From NCBI RefSeq assembly GCF_006861795.1, contig NZ_VDGH01000007.1, positions 62,001-126,000 of the forward strand: DNA of 64,000 nt, written 5' to 3'. The stretch comes from Psychrobacillus lasiicapitis (lineage in GTDB: Bacteria > Bacillota > Bacilli > Bacillales_A > Planococcaceae). Both the position numbers and the translations under genes were made by a program. Below the pieces are notes generated by a model. That model was given only the letters and a program-made list of their open reading frames with translations, did no database searches and had not been told where the DNA came from. Shown here one piece after another: positions 7,826 through 16,305 of this stretch (position 1 is its first letter; every line of letters starts with the position of its first letter).

Positions 7826-8877
7826 GTCAATATAAAAATTTTAGACCGATGAAAGGAAAAGTATCCTTTCTCTTAGATAAAAAAGCAACGATTGTCTTAA
7901 TAGTTTTGATAATAATAGCAGGGGCTATTTTCGTTTTAAGTACAGGAATGGGTGATATGAAATTAAGCCCGTTAGCTGTTCTAAAGGTGTTTTTCGGTGG
8001 AGGAACAGAAATGGAGACACTTGTTGTTCAGTCGTTTCGTTTACCAAGGATTATCGTTGCGTTAATAGTAGGGATGGCTCTAGCGGTTGCGGGAGGGATA
8101 CTTCAAGGGATCATTCGTAACCCCTTAGCGTCACCCGATGTTCTAGGGCTTACAGGTGGAGCTTCCGTTGCAGTAGTAAGCTTTTTAGCATTTTTTAGTG
8201 ACCAGAACAATGCTTTGACAGTGAGCATAAAATGGATGCCTTTAGCTGCATTTGCTGGGGCAACCATTATTGCCATGCTCGTTTATTTCCTAGCATGGAA
8301 AAATGGAGTATCACCTATAAGGATTGTTTTAATAGGTATCGGTATTTCTGCTCTTATGCAAGCTTTAACGACTTTAATGATGATCATGGGTCCTATATAT
8401 AGAGCGAGTCAGGCTAATATTTGGATTACAGGTACCGTATACGGTTCAAGTTGGGGCAATGTAGCAATATTAGTGCCATGGACTATAATTTTTATTGTAA
8501 TTGCCTTTTTTATGGTAAAGAATATAAACATTTTAGAACTTGGAGATGATATTGCGACTGGTGTAGGGGGGCATATTCAGCGTCATCGTTTTTTATTGTT
8601 ACTGATTAGTACAGCACTTGTCGGAGGATCTGTTGCATTTGCAGGTGGTATTGGATTTGTCGGTTTAATGGCCCCTCATATGGCAAGAAGATTAGTTGGT
8701 TCTTCGTTTGGAGCATTATTACCAGTATCTGCTTTCATTGGTGCTATATTAGTTATGCTAGCGGATCTAATCGGTAGAACAATGTTCTCTCCATTAGAAA
8801 TTCCAGCGGGCGTGTTTACTGCGGGAATAGGAGCACCGTATTTTATTTATTTACTGTTTAAAACGCGTAGCGCATAG
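7822..8877 (+). CDS. FecCD-type iron-siderophore permease, subunit 2
   Basis: 351 aa, same fold as the preceding gene but clearly diverged. It has a longer basic cytoplasmic N-terminus (about 25 aa) before TM1. Signatures: LPRIIVALIVGMALAVAGG, NPLASPDVLGLTGGA and the EAA-like loop GGIGFVGLMAPHMARRLVG near residue 280. It starts in the ATGA overlap with subunit 1. The heterodimer carries ferric siderophore across the membrane, powered by the ATPase 40 bases downstream. Confidence 0.93.
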   Translation: MSQYKNFRPMKGKVSFLLDKKATIVLIVLIIIAGAIFVLSTGMGDMKLSPLAVLKVFFGGGTEMETLVVQSFRLPRIIVALIVGMALAVAGGILQGIIRNPLASPDVLGLTGGASVAVVSFLAFFSDQNNALTVSIKWMPLAAFAGATIIAMLVYFLAWKNGVSPIRIVLIGIGISALMQALTTLMMIMGPIYRASQANIWITGTVYGSSWGNVAILVPWTIIFIVIAFFMVKNINILELGDDIATGVGGHIQRHRFLLLLISTALVGGSVAFAGGIGFVGLMAPHMARRLVGSSFGALLPVSAFIGAILVMLADLIGRTMFSPLEIPAGVFTAGIGAPYFIYLLFKTRSA

Positions 8878-8917
8878 ATGATTCATATAGAAAATTTCGG
8901 GAAAAGGAGTGACGAAA

Positions 8918-9730
8918 ATGAAGACAGCGATTGAGACAAAAAACTTAACCCTTTCGTATGGGGATAGCATTATTATTAATGAATTAGATCTTCAAATTCC
9001 TAAAGGTGAAATTACTGTTTTTATTGGTGGCAATGGTTGCGGAAAGTCGACAATTCTTCGTTCTATTGCTCGATTATTAAAACCAAAAAATGGAGCGGTT
9101 TTGTTAGAAGGAAATGCAATTTCCAAAATGTCTACAAAGGATGTTGCAAAACAAATGTCTATTCTTCCGCAATCTCCTATTGCTCCAGAGGGACTTACCG
9201 TTCTCCAACTAGTAAAGCAGGGGAGATACCCTTATCAAACGTGGTTAAAGCAATGGACCGAGAAAGACGAGGAAGAAGTAACAAAGGCTTTGAAAGCTAC
9301 TGCGATTGAAGATTTAAAGGATCGTCCGGTAGATTCGCTATCTGGAGGGCAACGCCAGAGGGCTTGGATTGCGATGACTTTAGCGCAAGATACAGATGTT
9401 ATTCTTTTGGATGAGCCTACAACTTATTTAGATATGACACACCAAATTGAAATACTAGATTTGCTATACGAATTAAATGAAAAAGAGCAAAGGACTATTG
9501 TAATGGTGTTGCATGATTTAAACTTAGCATGCCGCTATGCGGATAATATTGTTGCGATAAAAGATCGTAAGATATACGCACAAGGAAAACCAGAGCATAT
9601 TGTAAGTTGTCCTTTAGTAAAGGATGTATTTGGTATGGACTGTCAGATTACAATGGACCCACTATTTGGAACTCCTTTATGTATTCCTTTTGGAAAAGGT
9701 AGATGTATTCTAAAGGAAGTAGTGTTGTAA
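8918..9730 (+). CDS. siderophore ABC transporter ATPase
   Basis: 270 aa. Walker A GGNGCGKST (near residue 37), Q-loop LPQSPIAPEGLT, signature LSGGQRQRAW, Walker B VILLDEPTTYLDM and H-loop VMVLHDLN are all intact. FecE/FhuC-like, matching the two FecCD permeases upstream. The start is the ATG eight bases after AAAAGGAG; an in-frame GTG abutting the ribosome site is rejected. The C-terminal tail CIPFGKGRCILKEVVL follows the usual fold. The next gene begins directly after its stop. Confidence 0.93.
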   Translation: MKTAIETKNLTLSYGDSIIINELDLQIPKGEITVFIGGNGCGKSTILRSIARLLKPKNGAVLLEGNAISKMSTKDVAKQMSILPQSPIAPEGLTVLQLVKQGRYPYQTWLKQWTEKDEEEVTKALKATAIEDLKDRPVDSLSGGQRQRAWIAMTLAQDTDVILLDEPTTYLDMTHQIEILDLLYELNEKEQRTIVMVLHDLNLACRYADNIVAIKDRKIYAQGKPEHIVSCPLVKDVFGMDCQITMDPLFGTPLCIPFGKGRCILKEVVL

Positions 9731-10450
9731 TTGGATTCTAAATTAGATAAGCTCCGAAAGCTGCGTCTTACAACTGAAAGAATACATTCTTCTCTTTCTG
9801 TAGAAATTAGTGAAATTCTAGAGGAACAATCTATAAGTAACTACTTAGACATTCTTAGTACTCACATTGGAGCTTCTAATACTAAAGTTGCGGCATCTTT
9901 ATTTGTGAAACGCTATTCATTCTTAACGGTTATATATTTGTATGCAATGACAGCATGGAACGAAAAGCTAAACGTTTCTTATAAAAATATATCGTTAGAA
10001 ACAGATGATCATGATAAACTTTGGTTGCCAAATTTCCACTTTCATAATTTGGAATCGGAAACATTACATGTTGATAGGAATGAGTGGCGATCGTATTGTA
10101 TAGAAGCTCTATTTAAGGAGCATATATCTCCTATACTCAATCTCCTTTCACAAACAACGAAAGTGTCAAAACTAATTCTATGGGAAAATATAGCGGTTTA
10201 CATATACTGGCTGTATGGAACAGTTTTAACGGAAGAAGAACCAATAGAGATAGTCAATCGGTCAAAGGAAGATTTTCAATTTATCATGAATAAAGCTCCG
10301 GGCCATTTATTTGGAGATTATGATATAAATCCCTTAAATAGATATTGTCATGAAGGGCAAGGAATTGAAGTCAGAAGAAGTACTTGTTGCTATTCACATC
10401 TAACAAATAGCAAGAAGTATTGTAAAACTTGTCCTCATCAGTGCAAATGA
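9731..10450 (+). CDS. FhuF-like ferric-siderophore reductase
   Basis: 239 aa from a TTG that abuts the ATPase stop. The C-terminus carries the FhuF [2Fe-2S] ligand pattern CC-x10-C-x2-C (CCYSHLTNSKKYCKTC, residues about 219-234). FhuF proteins reduce ferric siderophore in the cytoplasm so the iron can be released. The N-terminal two thirds show only weak family resemblance, so the call rests on the cysteine pattern and on the operon position after the importer. Fur control is expected through the shared promoter. Confidence 0.8.
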   Translation: MDSKLDKLRKLRLTTERIHSSLSVEISEILEEQSISNYLDILSTHIGASNTKVAASLFVKRYSFLTVIYLYAMTAWNEKLNVSYKNISLETDDHDKLWLPNFHFHNLESETLHVDRNEWRSYCIEALFKEHISPILNLLSQTTKVSKLILWENIAVYIYWLYGTVLTEEEPIEIVNRSKEDFQFIMNKAPGHLFGDYDINPLNRYCHEGQGIEVRRSTCCYSHLTNSKKYCKTCPHQCK

Positions 10451-10481
10451 AAAGTTTATAATAATAAATTACCCAAGAGGA

Positions 10482-10515
10482 AACCTCCTTTAGAATTTAC
10501 TATCTAAAGGGGGTT
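10482..10515 (+). terminator. probable terminator of siderophore operon
   Basis: Arms AACCTCCTTTAGA / TCTAAAGGGGGTT (one G-U pair), eight-base loop. Only a poor T-run follows, so termination may be partial. Confidence 0.5.
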
Positions 10516-10553
10516 CTATTTGTGTTATGGTTAAAGAAAAAGGAGAACTAAAC

Positions 10554-11075
10554 ATGTACAAATATACATATACACAACCAATTTCCCTTGAAACAACACC
10601 AATTACACCTGTATATAATGAAGAAAGTATCCTGGCCTACAAATTTCAAAGGCATTACTCGAGTGGGATAAAAAAGTATATAGACAAGCTAATGGATTAT
10701 CGATATTTTTTACAATATGATGTATATGACCTAGAGAATCAACTAGTATTTACATGCAAGAAGGTCTCGAGAAAAGGCAGCATTTACTTTGAAGCTTACG
10801 ACTATTTAACAAAAGAAAAATATATGGTGGCTTACGATAAATGGAAAGAACTGATTCCAGATTTAATCATCACAAAAGGCAATTTACAAATCCATATCCA
10901 GAAGGAAATGGAAGGCTGGTCACGATTTATATGTGATGGCAAAGAAATCGCAAAATGGAAAGCAGATATGGATGGAGAATTTTTAATCCAGTTAGAAATA
11001 GCAGAAGATTCACCCATTCAACATCCGGCATTTTTTATCGGTATTAGCCAATGCGTATTGTTTATTGGGGGATGA
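10554..11075 (+). CDS. tubby C-terminal/LURP-like beta-barrel protein
   Basis: 173 aa. ATG at 10554 follows AAAGGAG at eight bases; a GTG/ATG frame upstream lacks a ribosome site. Strand-turn patterns such as QYDVYDLENQLVFTCKK, EAYDYLTKEKYM and the basic/aromatic core match, from memory, the bacterial tubby-like (LURP-one, YxjI-type) fold, a phospholipid-scramblase-related barrel. No catalytic residues are known. It ends 29 bases before the ComP-like kinase and probably shares its transcript, an unusual partner for such a kinase. Family call moderate; function unknown. Confidence 0.6.
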   Translation: MYKYTYTQPISLETTPITPVYNEESILAYKFQRHYSSGIKKYIDKLMDYRYFLQYDVYDLENQLVFTCKKVSRKGSIYFEAYDYLTKEKYMVAYDKWKELIPDLIITKGNLQIHIQKEMEGWSRFICDGKEIAKWKADMDGEFLIQLEIAEDSPIQHPAFFIGISQCVLFIGG

Positions 11076-11104
11076 CAATACAATAGGGGGAAGAAGAACC
11101 AACA

Positions 11105-13417
11105 ATGAGACATTTAGATAAAGAAATACTAATACCAATAGTGGCAGTCCTTATTTTCATGTTTTATGCATCGTATATTACAATCCAATCACCACTTGTT
11201 GGTTTTGGTGTTAAAAACGAGAAAGGCAATTGGATAGTTGACGATATACATGAGGACGGTTGGGCATATAACCAAAATATAGAGCCGGGGGATATATTAT
11301 TAGAGCTAGATGGTGATTGCCCGGAACATAATGACCAAGTTATAAAAGAACAGTTAATTAGAGCAGCAGAAAATTTTACTTTAATAGGTAAAAACGGGGT
11401 AGAGAAAACCTTCTCTGTTTCTTACGTGTCTGAAACAAAGCAGCTTTTCTCGCATTTACTCTTTCCACTTCTCTATTTATTATTAACTATATACGTTGCA
11501 CTCTATATATACCGTAAACAAAAGAAAGAACTATCTGCGCTTGTTTTAATCCAATTTTTACTCTGCATTGCCTTGGCATATGGAAGCGCGGGAGCTTCGA
11601 GTCGAGGAGATATAGTGGGACGAGTAGTTAACGGAGTAACGCTTGTAGGCTGTCTAGTTTTTTATATCCAGTTTCTTAAGATTTTCTTAGAAAGGTTTCA
11701 AATTACGTTTATCAGTGAATCTAGTCTACGAAAACTATTTTGCCTTCCATTATTTATCTTTATAGCAAACTTAGTTACTTTGTTCGTTCCGATATGGAAG
11801 GATACTCGGACGATGTTGGAATTGGGGATATTTAGCTTACTGCTCATTCTTATTATCGCTTTATTTATCAAAAATTACTCTCAGTATAGGGATAAGCCGG
11901 GGAGTCAAGCTGTGAAGCTACTTGTATTCCTATTTGTTCTAGCTTTTGTTCCATTTACGTTTTTATATGCAATTCCGGCAGTAATTATTTCAGAACCTAT
12001 TATGAATGCTGAAATAGCAGTTATGTTTTTATTATTCATTCCTATCAGCTTCATCTATTTACAATTAACAGAGAGGCTGTTTGACATCGACTACATTTTA
12101 AGTCGGTTTAAATATTATACTGTACTTGCATTTCCATTTTCGGCTCTTATTTGTGGAATAATTAGTTTGTTTTTAATAGAAAATGTATCCTTGGAAAAAG
12201 TTTGCTTGGTATTTGCGATGCTATTTGTCAGTAACATTCTTTTCTTGTACATAAAAGAAAGAATGGATTACAGAAATAGAAAGTATATGTTCTCGGTTAG
12301 AGGTAACTTACAAACGAATATGTACACTTTTTTTCAAAAAACAAAAGATGAAAACAAAGTACAAATCGTTATCGATCGAATATTAAAAGAGATGGAAAAC
12401 ACGTTGAATGTAAAAAGCGCAAATTTTATAGAAATGCACCAGGAAGAATCCTCCAAGGCTTGGAAAGTTCATACTAAATCATCAGAAACTTTAATGGATT
12501 TATCAAAATTAGAAGCAGTGGATTGGGAATATGAATCGATTGGCAATATCCTCACCTTTTCAAGAGGTTTTGCCGTAGTTGTTGGTAGTGACATTCATGT
12601 TAAGAAACTTATTTTATGTGATGAGAAAAAAACAGGCGTGAAATTGAAAAATGATGAGAAGATTTGGATTGAAATGATGGCTTACTTTGCAAATGTAGTT
12701 GTGGAAAATATGAAGCTTATAGAAGGATTAGTGGAACAAATCGACGAACTAAAATTGCAAGAAACAAATGAGTACCCAAAATGGTTATCGAGATTATTAT
12801 TTGCACTTTCAGAAAAAGAGAGAGCAAACCTATCCAATGATTTGCATGATTCTATATTACAGGAACAATTGCAGCTGTTAAGAGAGATGGATAGTATTCA
12901 GAAGATAGTTGATGATCAACCGATTAAAGATAAATTGAACGAGATGAAAGAACAGATGTTAGATAATGTGCACCTCATTAGGGAAACGTGTATGGAACTC
13001 CGTCCTCCATTACTAAGTGAACAAGGGTTAAAGGTATCTTTACATAGGTTGATCCGCCAAACCAAATTGCGTTGTAACTTTCTTCTTTATGTATCCATAG
13101 GTGATAACATTCAACCTAGTAAAGAGGAAGAGCTGATATTCTATCGTATATTCCAAGAATTACTTACAAATGCAATGAAACACTCTAACGCAACAGAAGT
13201 AAGAATTGACTTTTATCAAGTCGATCGGTCGATCATACTTCAGTATGAAGACGATGGGGTAGGGATTGATCTGACAAATGAAGGATTTTCTTTTAGCTCC
13301 ATGGGTCTCGTAGGGATAAAAGAACGAATTAGAAGTATCGATGGAAATATTGAAATAAGATCATCTAAAGGTCAAGGAATGAAAATCAGAATTGAGATTG
13401 AAACGGAGGCGAAGTGA
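11105..13417 (+). CDS. ComP-like membrane sensor histidine kinase
   Basis: 770 aa. One TM helix (residues 8-28), an extracytoplasmic PDZ-like segment (about 30-105, with IEPGDILLELDGD), then seven or more TM helices to about residue 385, a GAF-like cytoplasmic linker, and a HisKA_3 plus HATPase pair. The phospho-acceptor is His581 in NDLHDSILQ; N-box LLTNAMKHS and G-boxes DDGVGID and GLVGIKERI are present. The arrangement, including a PDZ-like module before the TM bundle, matches B. subtilis ComP, the ComX pheromone receptor. No comQ or comX lies upstream, so the signal may be different. Partner regulator follows directly. Confidence 0.85.
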   Translation: MRHLDKEILIPIVAVLIFMFYASYITIQSPLVGFGVKNEKGNWIVDDIHEDGWAYNQNIEPGDILLELDGDCPEHNDQVIKEQLIRAAENFTLIGKNGVEKTFSVSYVSETKQLFSHLLFPLLYLLLTIYVALYIYRKQKKELSALVLIQFLLCIALAYGSAGASSRGDIVGRVVNGVTLVGCLVFYIQFLKIFLERFQITFISESSLRKLFCLPLFIFIANLVTLFVPIWKDTRTMLELGIFSLLLILIIALFIKNYSQYRDKPGSQAVKLLVFLFVLAFVPFTFLYAIPAVIISEPIMNAEIAVMFLLFIPISFIYLQLTERLFDIDYILSRFKYYTVLAFPFSALICGIISLFLIENVSLEKVCLVFAMLFVSNILFLYIKERMDYRNRKYMFSVRGNLQTNMYTFFQKTKDENKVQIVIDRILKEMENTLNVKSANFIEMHQEESSKAWKVHTKSSETLMDLSKLEAVDWEYESIGNILTFSRGFAVVVGSDIHVKKLILCDEKKTGVKLKNDEKIWIEMMAYFANVVVENMKLIEGLVEQIDELKLQETNEYPKWLSRLLFALSEKERANLSNDLHDSILQEQLQLLREMDSIQKIVDDQPIKDKLNEMKEQMLDNVHLIRETCMELRPPLLSEQGLKVSLHRLIRQTKLRCNFLLYVSIGDNIQPSKEEELIFYRIFQELLTNAMKHSNATEVRIDFYQVDRSIILQYEDDGVGIDLTNEGFSFSSMGLVGIKERIRSIDGNIEIRSSKGQGMKIRIEIETEAK

Positions 13418-13418
13418 A

Positions 13419-14069
13419 GTGATTGAAGTGTTAATTGTAGATGATCATCCTTCTGTAAGCGAAGGAACAAAGGTTATTATAAACCAACAAAAGGATATGA
13501 ATGTTACTGTATTGACCAACAGTCTAGAAGTAATGGGACATCTGGAGCAAACGACTTACCATGTGTATTTAATCGATTTATATATGCCGGAACTGAATGG
13601 ATTAGAACTGATGAAAATGATCAGAGAAAAAGAGCCAGAGTCGATTATTCTCATTTATACCGGATTCGACATGGAGACTCACTACAATTTGTTGATGGAA
13701 GCGAAAGTTTCCGGTTTTTTAAGCAAAACAGCAACGGGGGATCAAATTATTACAGCCATTAGATGTGCATTAAGAGAAGAGGTGGTTGTTCCATTATGCT
13801 TACTTCGTCAGCTTAAAAGAGTCGAGGTTCCTGTGAGTGTACAGGATAAAGAAGCACCTTTAGTGAATATTCGTTTAACAGAAAAAGAACAAGCAATTTT
13901 AAGGGAAATAGAAAAAGGTTATACGAATAAAATTATAGCTAGAAACTTAATTATGAGTCAGCGGACAGTTGAGCACCAATTAACGAAAATTTTCTCCAAG
14001 CTAGGTGTGGAATCAAGAATGGAAGCTGTGCAAAAAGCACAGGAGCACCAGCTATTATCGGTGGATTAA
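13419..14069 (+). CDS. ComA-like response regulator
   Basis: 216 aa. Receiver domain with acidic pocket DDHP (residues 8-11) and phospho-acceptor Asp in YLIDLYMPELNG (about residue 50), switch Thr in LIYTGFD and Lys in FLSKTA. C-terminal LuxR-type helix-turn-helix: LTEKEQAILREIEKGYTNK then SQRTVEHQLTKIFSKLGV. GTG start one base after the kinase stop, nine bases after GGAGG; the apparent upstream extension lies inside the kinase gene. Paired with the ComP-like kinase; targets are not visible here. Confidence 0.85.
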   Translation: MIEVLIVDDHPSVSEGTKVIINQQKDMNVTVLTNSLEVMGHLEQTTYHVYLIDLYMPELNGLELMKMIREKEPESIILIYTGFDMETHYNLLMEAKVSGFLSKTATGDQIITAIRCALREEVVVPLCLLRQLKRVEVPVSVQDKEAPLVNIRLTEKEQAILREIEKGYTNKIIARNLIMSQRTVEHQLTKIFSKLGVESRMEAVQKAQEHQLLSVD

Positions 14070-14106
14070 ATCTTAAAAGCCAATCAAGGAGGAAGGGGGA
14101 CACGTT

Positions 14107-14985
14107 ATGAACGGAGCAGCAATGTTCAAGATGACGTTATCAATGGCAATATTTGGTTCGATTGGTTTTTTTACAGGTAAAACTGGTATACCGGCAGTAG
14201 AATTGGTTTTTGTGCGATGTATTTGCGCTACGCTTTTTCTGGGCTTCTGTTGGTTCATCACAGGACAACACAAAGTGGAGGTTTGGAACAAACGTGAAGT
14301 AATACAAACGCTTATTTGCGGTGTTTTTTTAGTATTAAACTGGGTATTTTTATTTAAAGCATTTGAGGAGATGTCCATTACGGTAGCTATCTCTATTTAT
14401 AATTTGGCTCCCATATTTGTTTTGATATTAGGGAGTTTGTTTCTGAAAGAAAAATTGACATTCACATCTTTATTAGCAATTATCGTTTGTTTCCTTGGAA
14501 GTATATTTATTATTGGTATTCAAAATTTCACTTCCTTAACAGATTTCATGGGCTCAGGCTTTGTGTGGGCTTTGTTGTCAGCGCTGTGCTATGCGTTGAC
14601 GATGTTGCTTGGAAAGGGAATTAATGGTTTAAGTGCGTATGCTATGACCTTTGTACAAACAATAATAGGGATTTTGATATTACTTCCAATCGTAAGTTTT
14701 GATGTGTTTCGTGATTTAAGTGGATCCAATTGGCTTTACATATTAGGAACTGGCTTGATACATACGGGATTTGTTTATTACTTATTTTTTGATAGTCTTC
14801 GCAAACTATCAACTGTGGTTATATCCGCTTTAGTTTTTGTTGATCCAGTTGTAGCTATTTTACTTGATACACTTATTTTAAATTTCCGTCCTTCGATTTT
14901 ACAGACGATCGGTATACTACTTATTTTTGGAGGCATTATTTACACTTTGATCAAACCAGGGACAAATCCAAAAATGGAAGTTTGA
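14107..14985 (+). CDS. DMT (EamA) family permease
   Basis: 292 aa, ten hydrophobic segments in two EamA halves; PAVELVFVRCICATLFL in the first and FVYYLFFDSLRKLSTVVIS in the second are typical. Substrate unknown. It starts 37 bases after the ComA-like regulator behind AAGGAGGAAGGG and may be its co-transcribed neighbour; comA is likewise followed by unrelated small genes in Bacillus, so this says little about function. Confidence 0.9.
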   Translation: MNGAAMFKMTLSMAIFGSIGFFTGKTGIPAVELVFVRCICATLFLGFCWFITGQHKVEVWNKREVIQTLICGVFLVLNWVFLFKAFEEMSITVAISIYNLAPIFVLILGSLFLKEKLTFTSLLAIIVCFLGSIFIIGIQNFTSLTDFMGSGFVWALLSALCYALTMLLGKGINGLSAYAMTFVQTIIGILILLPIVSFDVFRDLSGSNWLYILGTGLIHTGFVYYLFFDSLRKLSTVVISALVFVDPVVAILLDTLILNFRPSILQTIGILLIFGGIIYTLIKPGTNPKMEV

Positions 14986-15039
14986 AAACAGGGCTGAAAA
15001 GGAATAATGGTTATACAACGATAAATAGGAGGAAAACCC

Positions 15040-15414
15040 ATGGCAAAACTAACGCTCAAGGAACAAGTATTACTTGCCTATTATATTTATAATTTTTTAG
15101 AAGACACGGAACAAGCGATGAGGGAATTGGAGAATATCTTACAGGATAGCCTACAAGAAAATCACGTTAAATCGGTAGAAGAGCTGCAAAGGGAAGGCTT
15201 GGTAGATAGTTCAAAAGAGGATGGCAAAGAGCGTATTACGAATGAAGGTGTGTTATATATAAATAATATCCTACACATTCAATCCGAATCGACCGATGGA
15301 AACAAACTGGCGCATGTGAAAGATAGCCTTCTGACATATGAAATAGCTTTTACTGAGGAAACGCTGAAAGAATATATCTATAAGAACGTGGGAATAACGG
15401 ATGAAAATAACTAA
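15040..15414 (+). CDS. small hypothetical protein
   Basis: 124 aa, unrecognised. Starts MAKLTLKEQVLLAYYIYNFL after an ideal AGGAGGAAAA site. Helical, acidic, no Cys, no membrane segment. The middle (EELQREGLVDSSKEDGKERITNEGVLYI) resembles the wing of a winged-helix regulator, as in short PadR/MarR-like proteins, but the first helices do not convince me. It follows the DMT permease by 54 bases and ends at a good terminator. Confidence 0.6.
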   Translation: MAKLTLKEQVLLAYYIYNFLEDTEQAMRELENILQDSLQENHVKSVEELQREGLVDSSKEDGKERITNEGVLYINNILHIQSESTDGNKLAHVKDSLLTYEIAFTEETLKEYIYKNVGITDENN

Positions 15415-15426
15415 ATAGGACCTCTT

Positions 15427-15461
15427 AACGTTTGATTAGAAGGCCTAGTCAAACGTTTTTT
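15427..15461 (+). terminator. intrinsic terminator
   Basis: Arms AACGTTTGATTAG / CTAGTCAAACGTT with one G-U pair, a five-base loop and a six-T run. Ends the ComP/ComA/DMT/hypothetical gene run. Confidence 0.85.
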
Positions 15462-15581
15462 GTTATAGAAAATAGTAATCTATTACATTTAAATATTTTC
15501 GCCTAAACGACGTAGGGTATGTCAATTTATTAAGCGCAGTATAGGGAAACTGCGCGGGAGTGAGTGAGTTGATTAAAGTAT

Positions 15582-15710
15582 CCGCTGGGATTTCCGCTAC
15601 AGGGTGGACGCTTTCCGCGGGCACGGCTTCAATCTCCTCGGAGCTCTCGCTCCTGTGGGGCTTTCAGCTCGTACTGTTCCCGCCGGAGTCGTCACCCCTT
15701 CGCTACAATC
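15582..15710 (-). repeat. GC-rich Bacillales-type intergenic repeat, copy A
   Basis: Read on the minus strand it runs GATTGTAGCGAAGGGGTGAC ... CCGGCGGGAACAG ... CACAGGAGCGAGAGC ... CGCGGAAAGCGTCCACC. Much richer in G+C than its surroundings. From memory this framework is scattered in many Bacillaceae genomes, usually between genes. Inverted relative to copy B. Confidence 0.7.
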
Positions 15711-15828
15711 CAATAGAGTTTGCTATTTACTCCATAATGAGAAACTAAAGTTAGTCCTATGTTGCATTTTCTATGGGTGAAAACCTTTGATTAGTGGAAA
15801 AAGATATACTATCTAGCGATTGTTATCA

Positions 15829-15882
15829 ATTATAGGGAGCTGCCATTGCTTGAATGGCTAATAGCAACCTTTCCTATAATTT
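15829..15882. repeat. imperfect foldback in repeat island
   Basis: Outer arms AATTATAGG / CCTATAATT and inner arms GCCATT / AATGGC form a two-part cruciform or RNA hairpin in the AT-rich centre of the island. No T-run, so not a standard terminator. Confidence 0.5.
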
Positions 15883-15984
15883 ATACTGTACATAAAATGA
15901 TTCTAAAAAGAAACTGCTTGCCGGTTGTAAATAAATTAAATAGCTTTTTGCATTTAATTATGGATTAGTTAGCAAAGATCTATT

Positions 15985-16106
15985 GATTGAAGCGTAAGGC
16001 GGCGACACCTGCGGGATCAGCGGGACAGGTGAGACCCCGCAGGAGCGTGCGACGAGGAGGCTCACCTCCCGCCCCGCGGTAAGCGTCCGCCTGGAGCGGA
16101 AATCAA
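15985..16106 (+). repeat. GC-rich Bacillales-type intergenic repeat, copy B
   Basis: Plus-strand copy: GATTGAAGCGTAAGGCGGCG ... CCTGCGGGATCAGC ... CCCGCAGGAGCG ... GTAAGCGTCCGCC ... GAGCGGAAATCAA. Shares start, middle and end motifs with copy A, including CCTGCGGG/CCCGCAGG complementarity that folds the element. Confidence 0.7.
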
Positions 16107-16305
16107 GTGCCTTTGCCGTATCTCTTTACGACGCAGTTTCCCTAAAGCTGTAGTTTGCGATGTTTAGGTATCCAGTAAAAGAAATGTCACCTCTAACTTT
16201 TCATTTTTTAACGGGAAACGCTTTCAAATTCTTAACTAGCTTCATAAGTTCGGGTATGATAAGATACTTCTTATGAAAAAATCAATAGTTAAAGAAGGAA
16301 TGTAA

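Larger units (their letters stand above)
15542..16144. repeat. repeat island bounded by 13-bp inverted repeat
   Basis: TAGGGAAACTGCG at 15542-15554 is repeated in exact inverse at 16132-16144. The left copy also forms a hairpin with GCGCAGT just upstream. Inside are two GC-rich repeats in opposite orientation and an AT-rich centre with an imperfect foldback. No credible gene is present. Terminal inverted repeats suggest a non-autonomous mobile unit, but no target duplication was identified. Confidence 0.55.

Noticed and set aside
15560-15748. 62-aa frame over GC-rich repeat A
   Set aside because: Lies in a repeat found here in both orientations; composition is set by the repeat, not coding.
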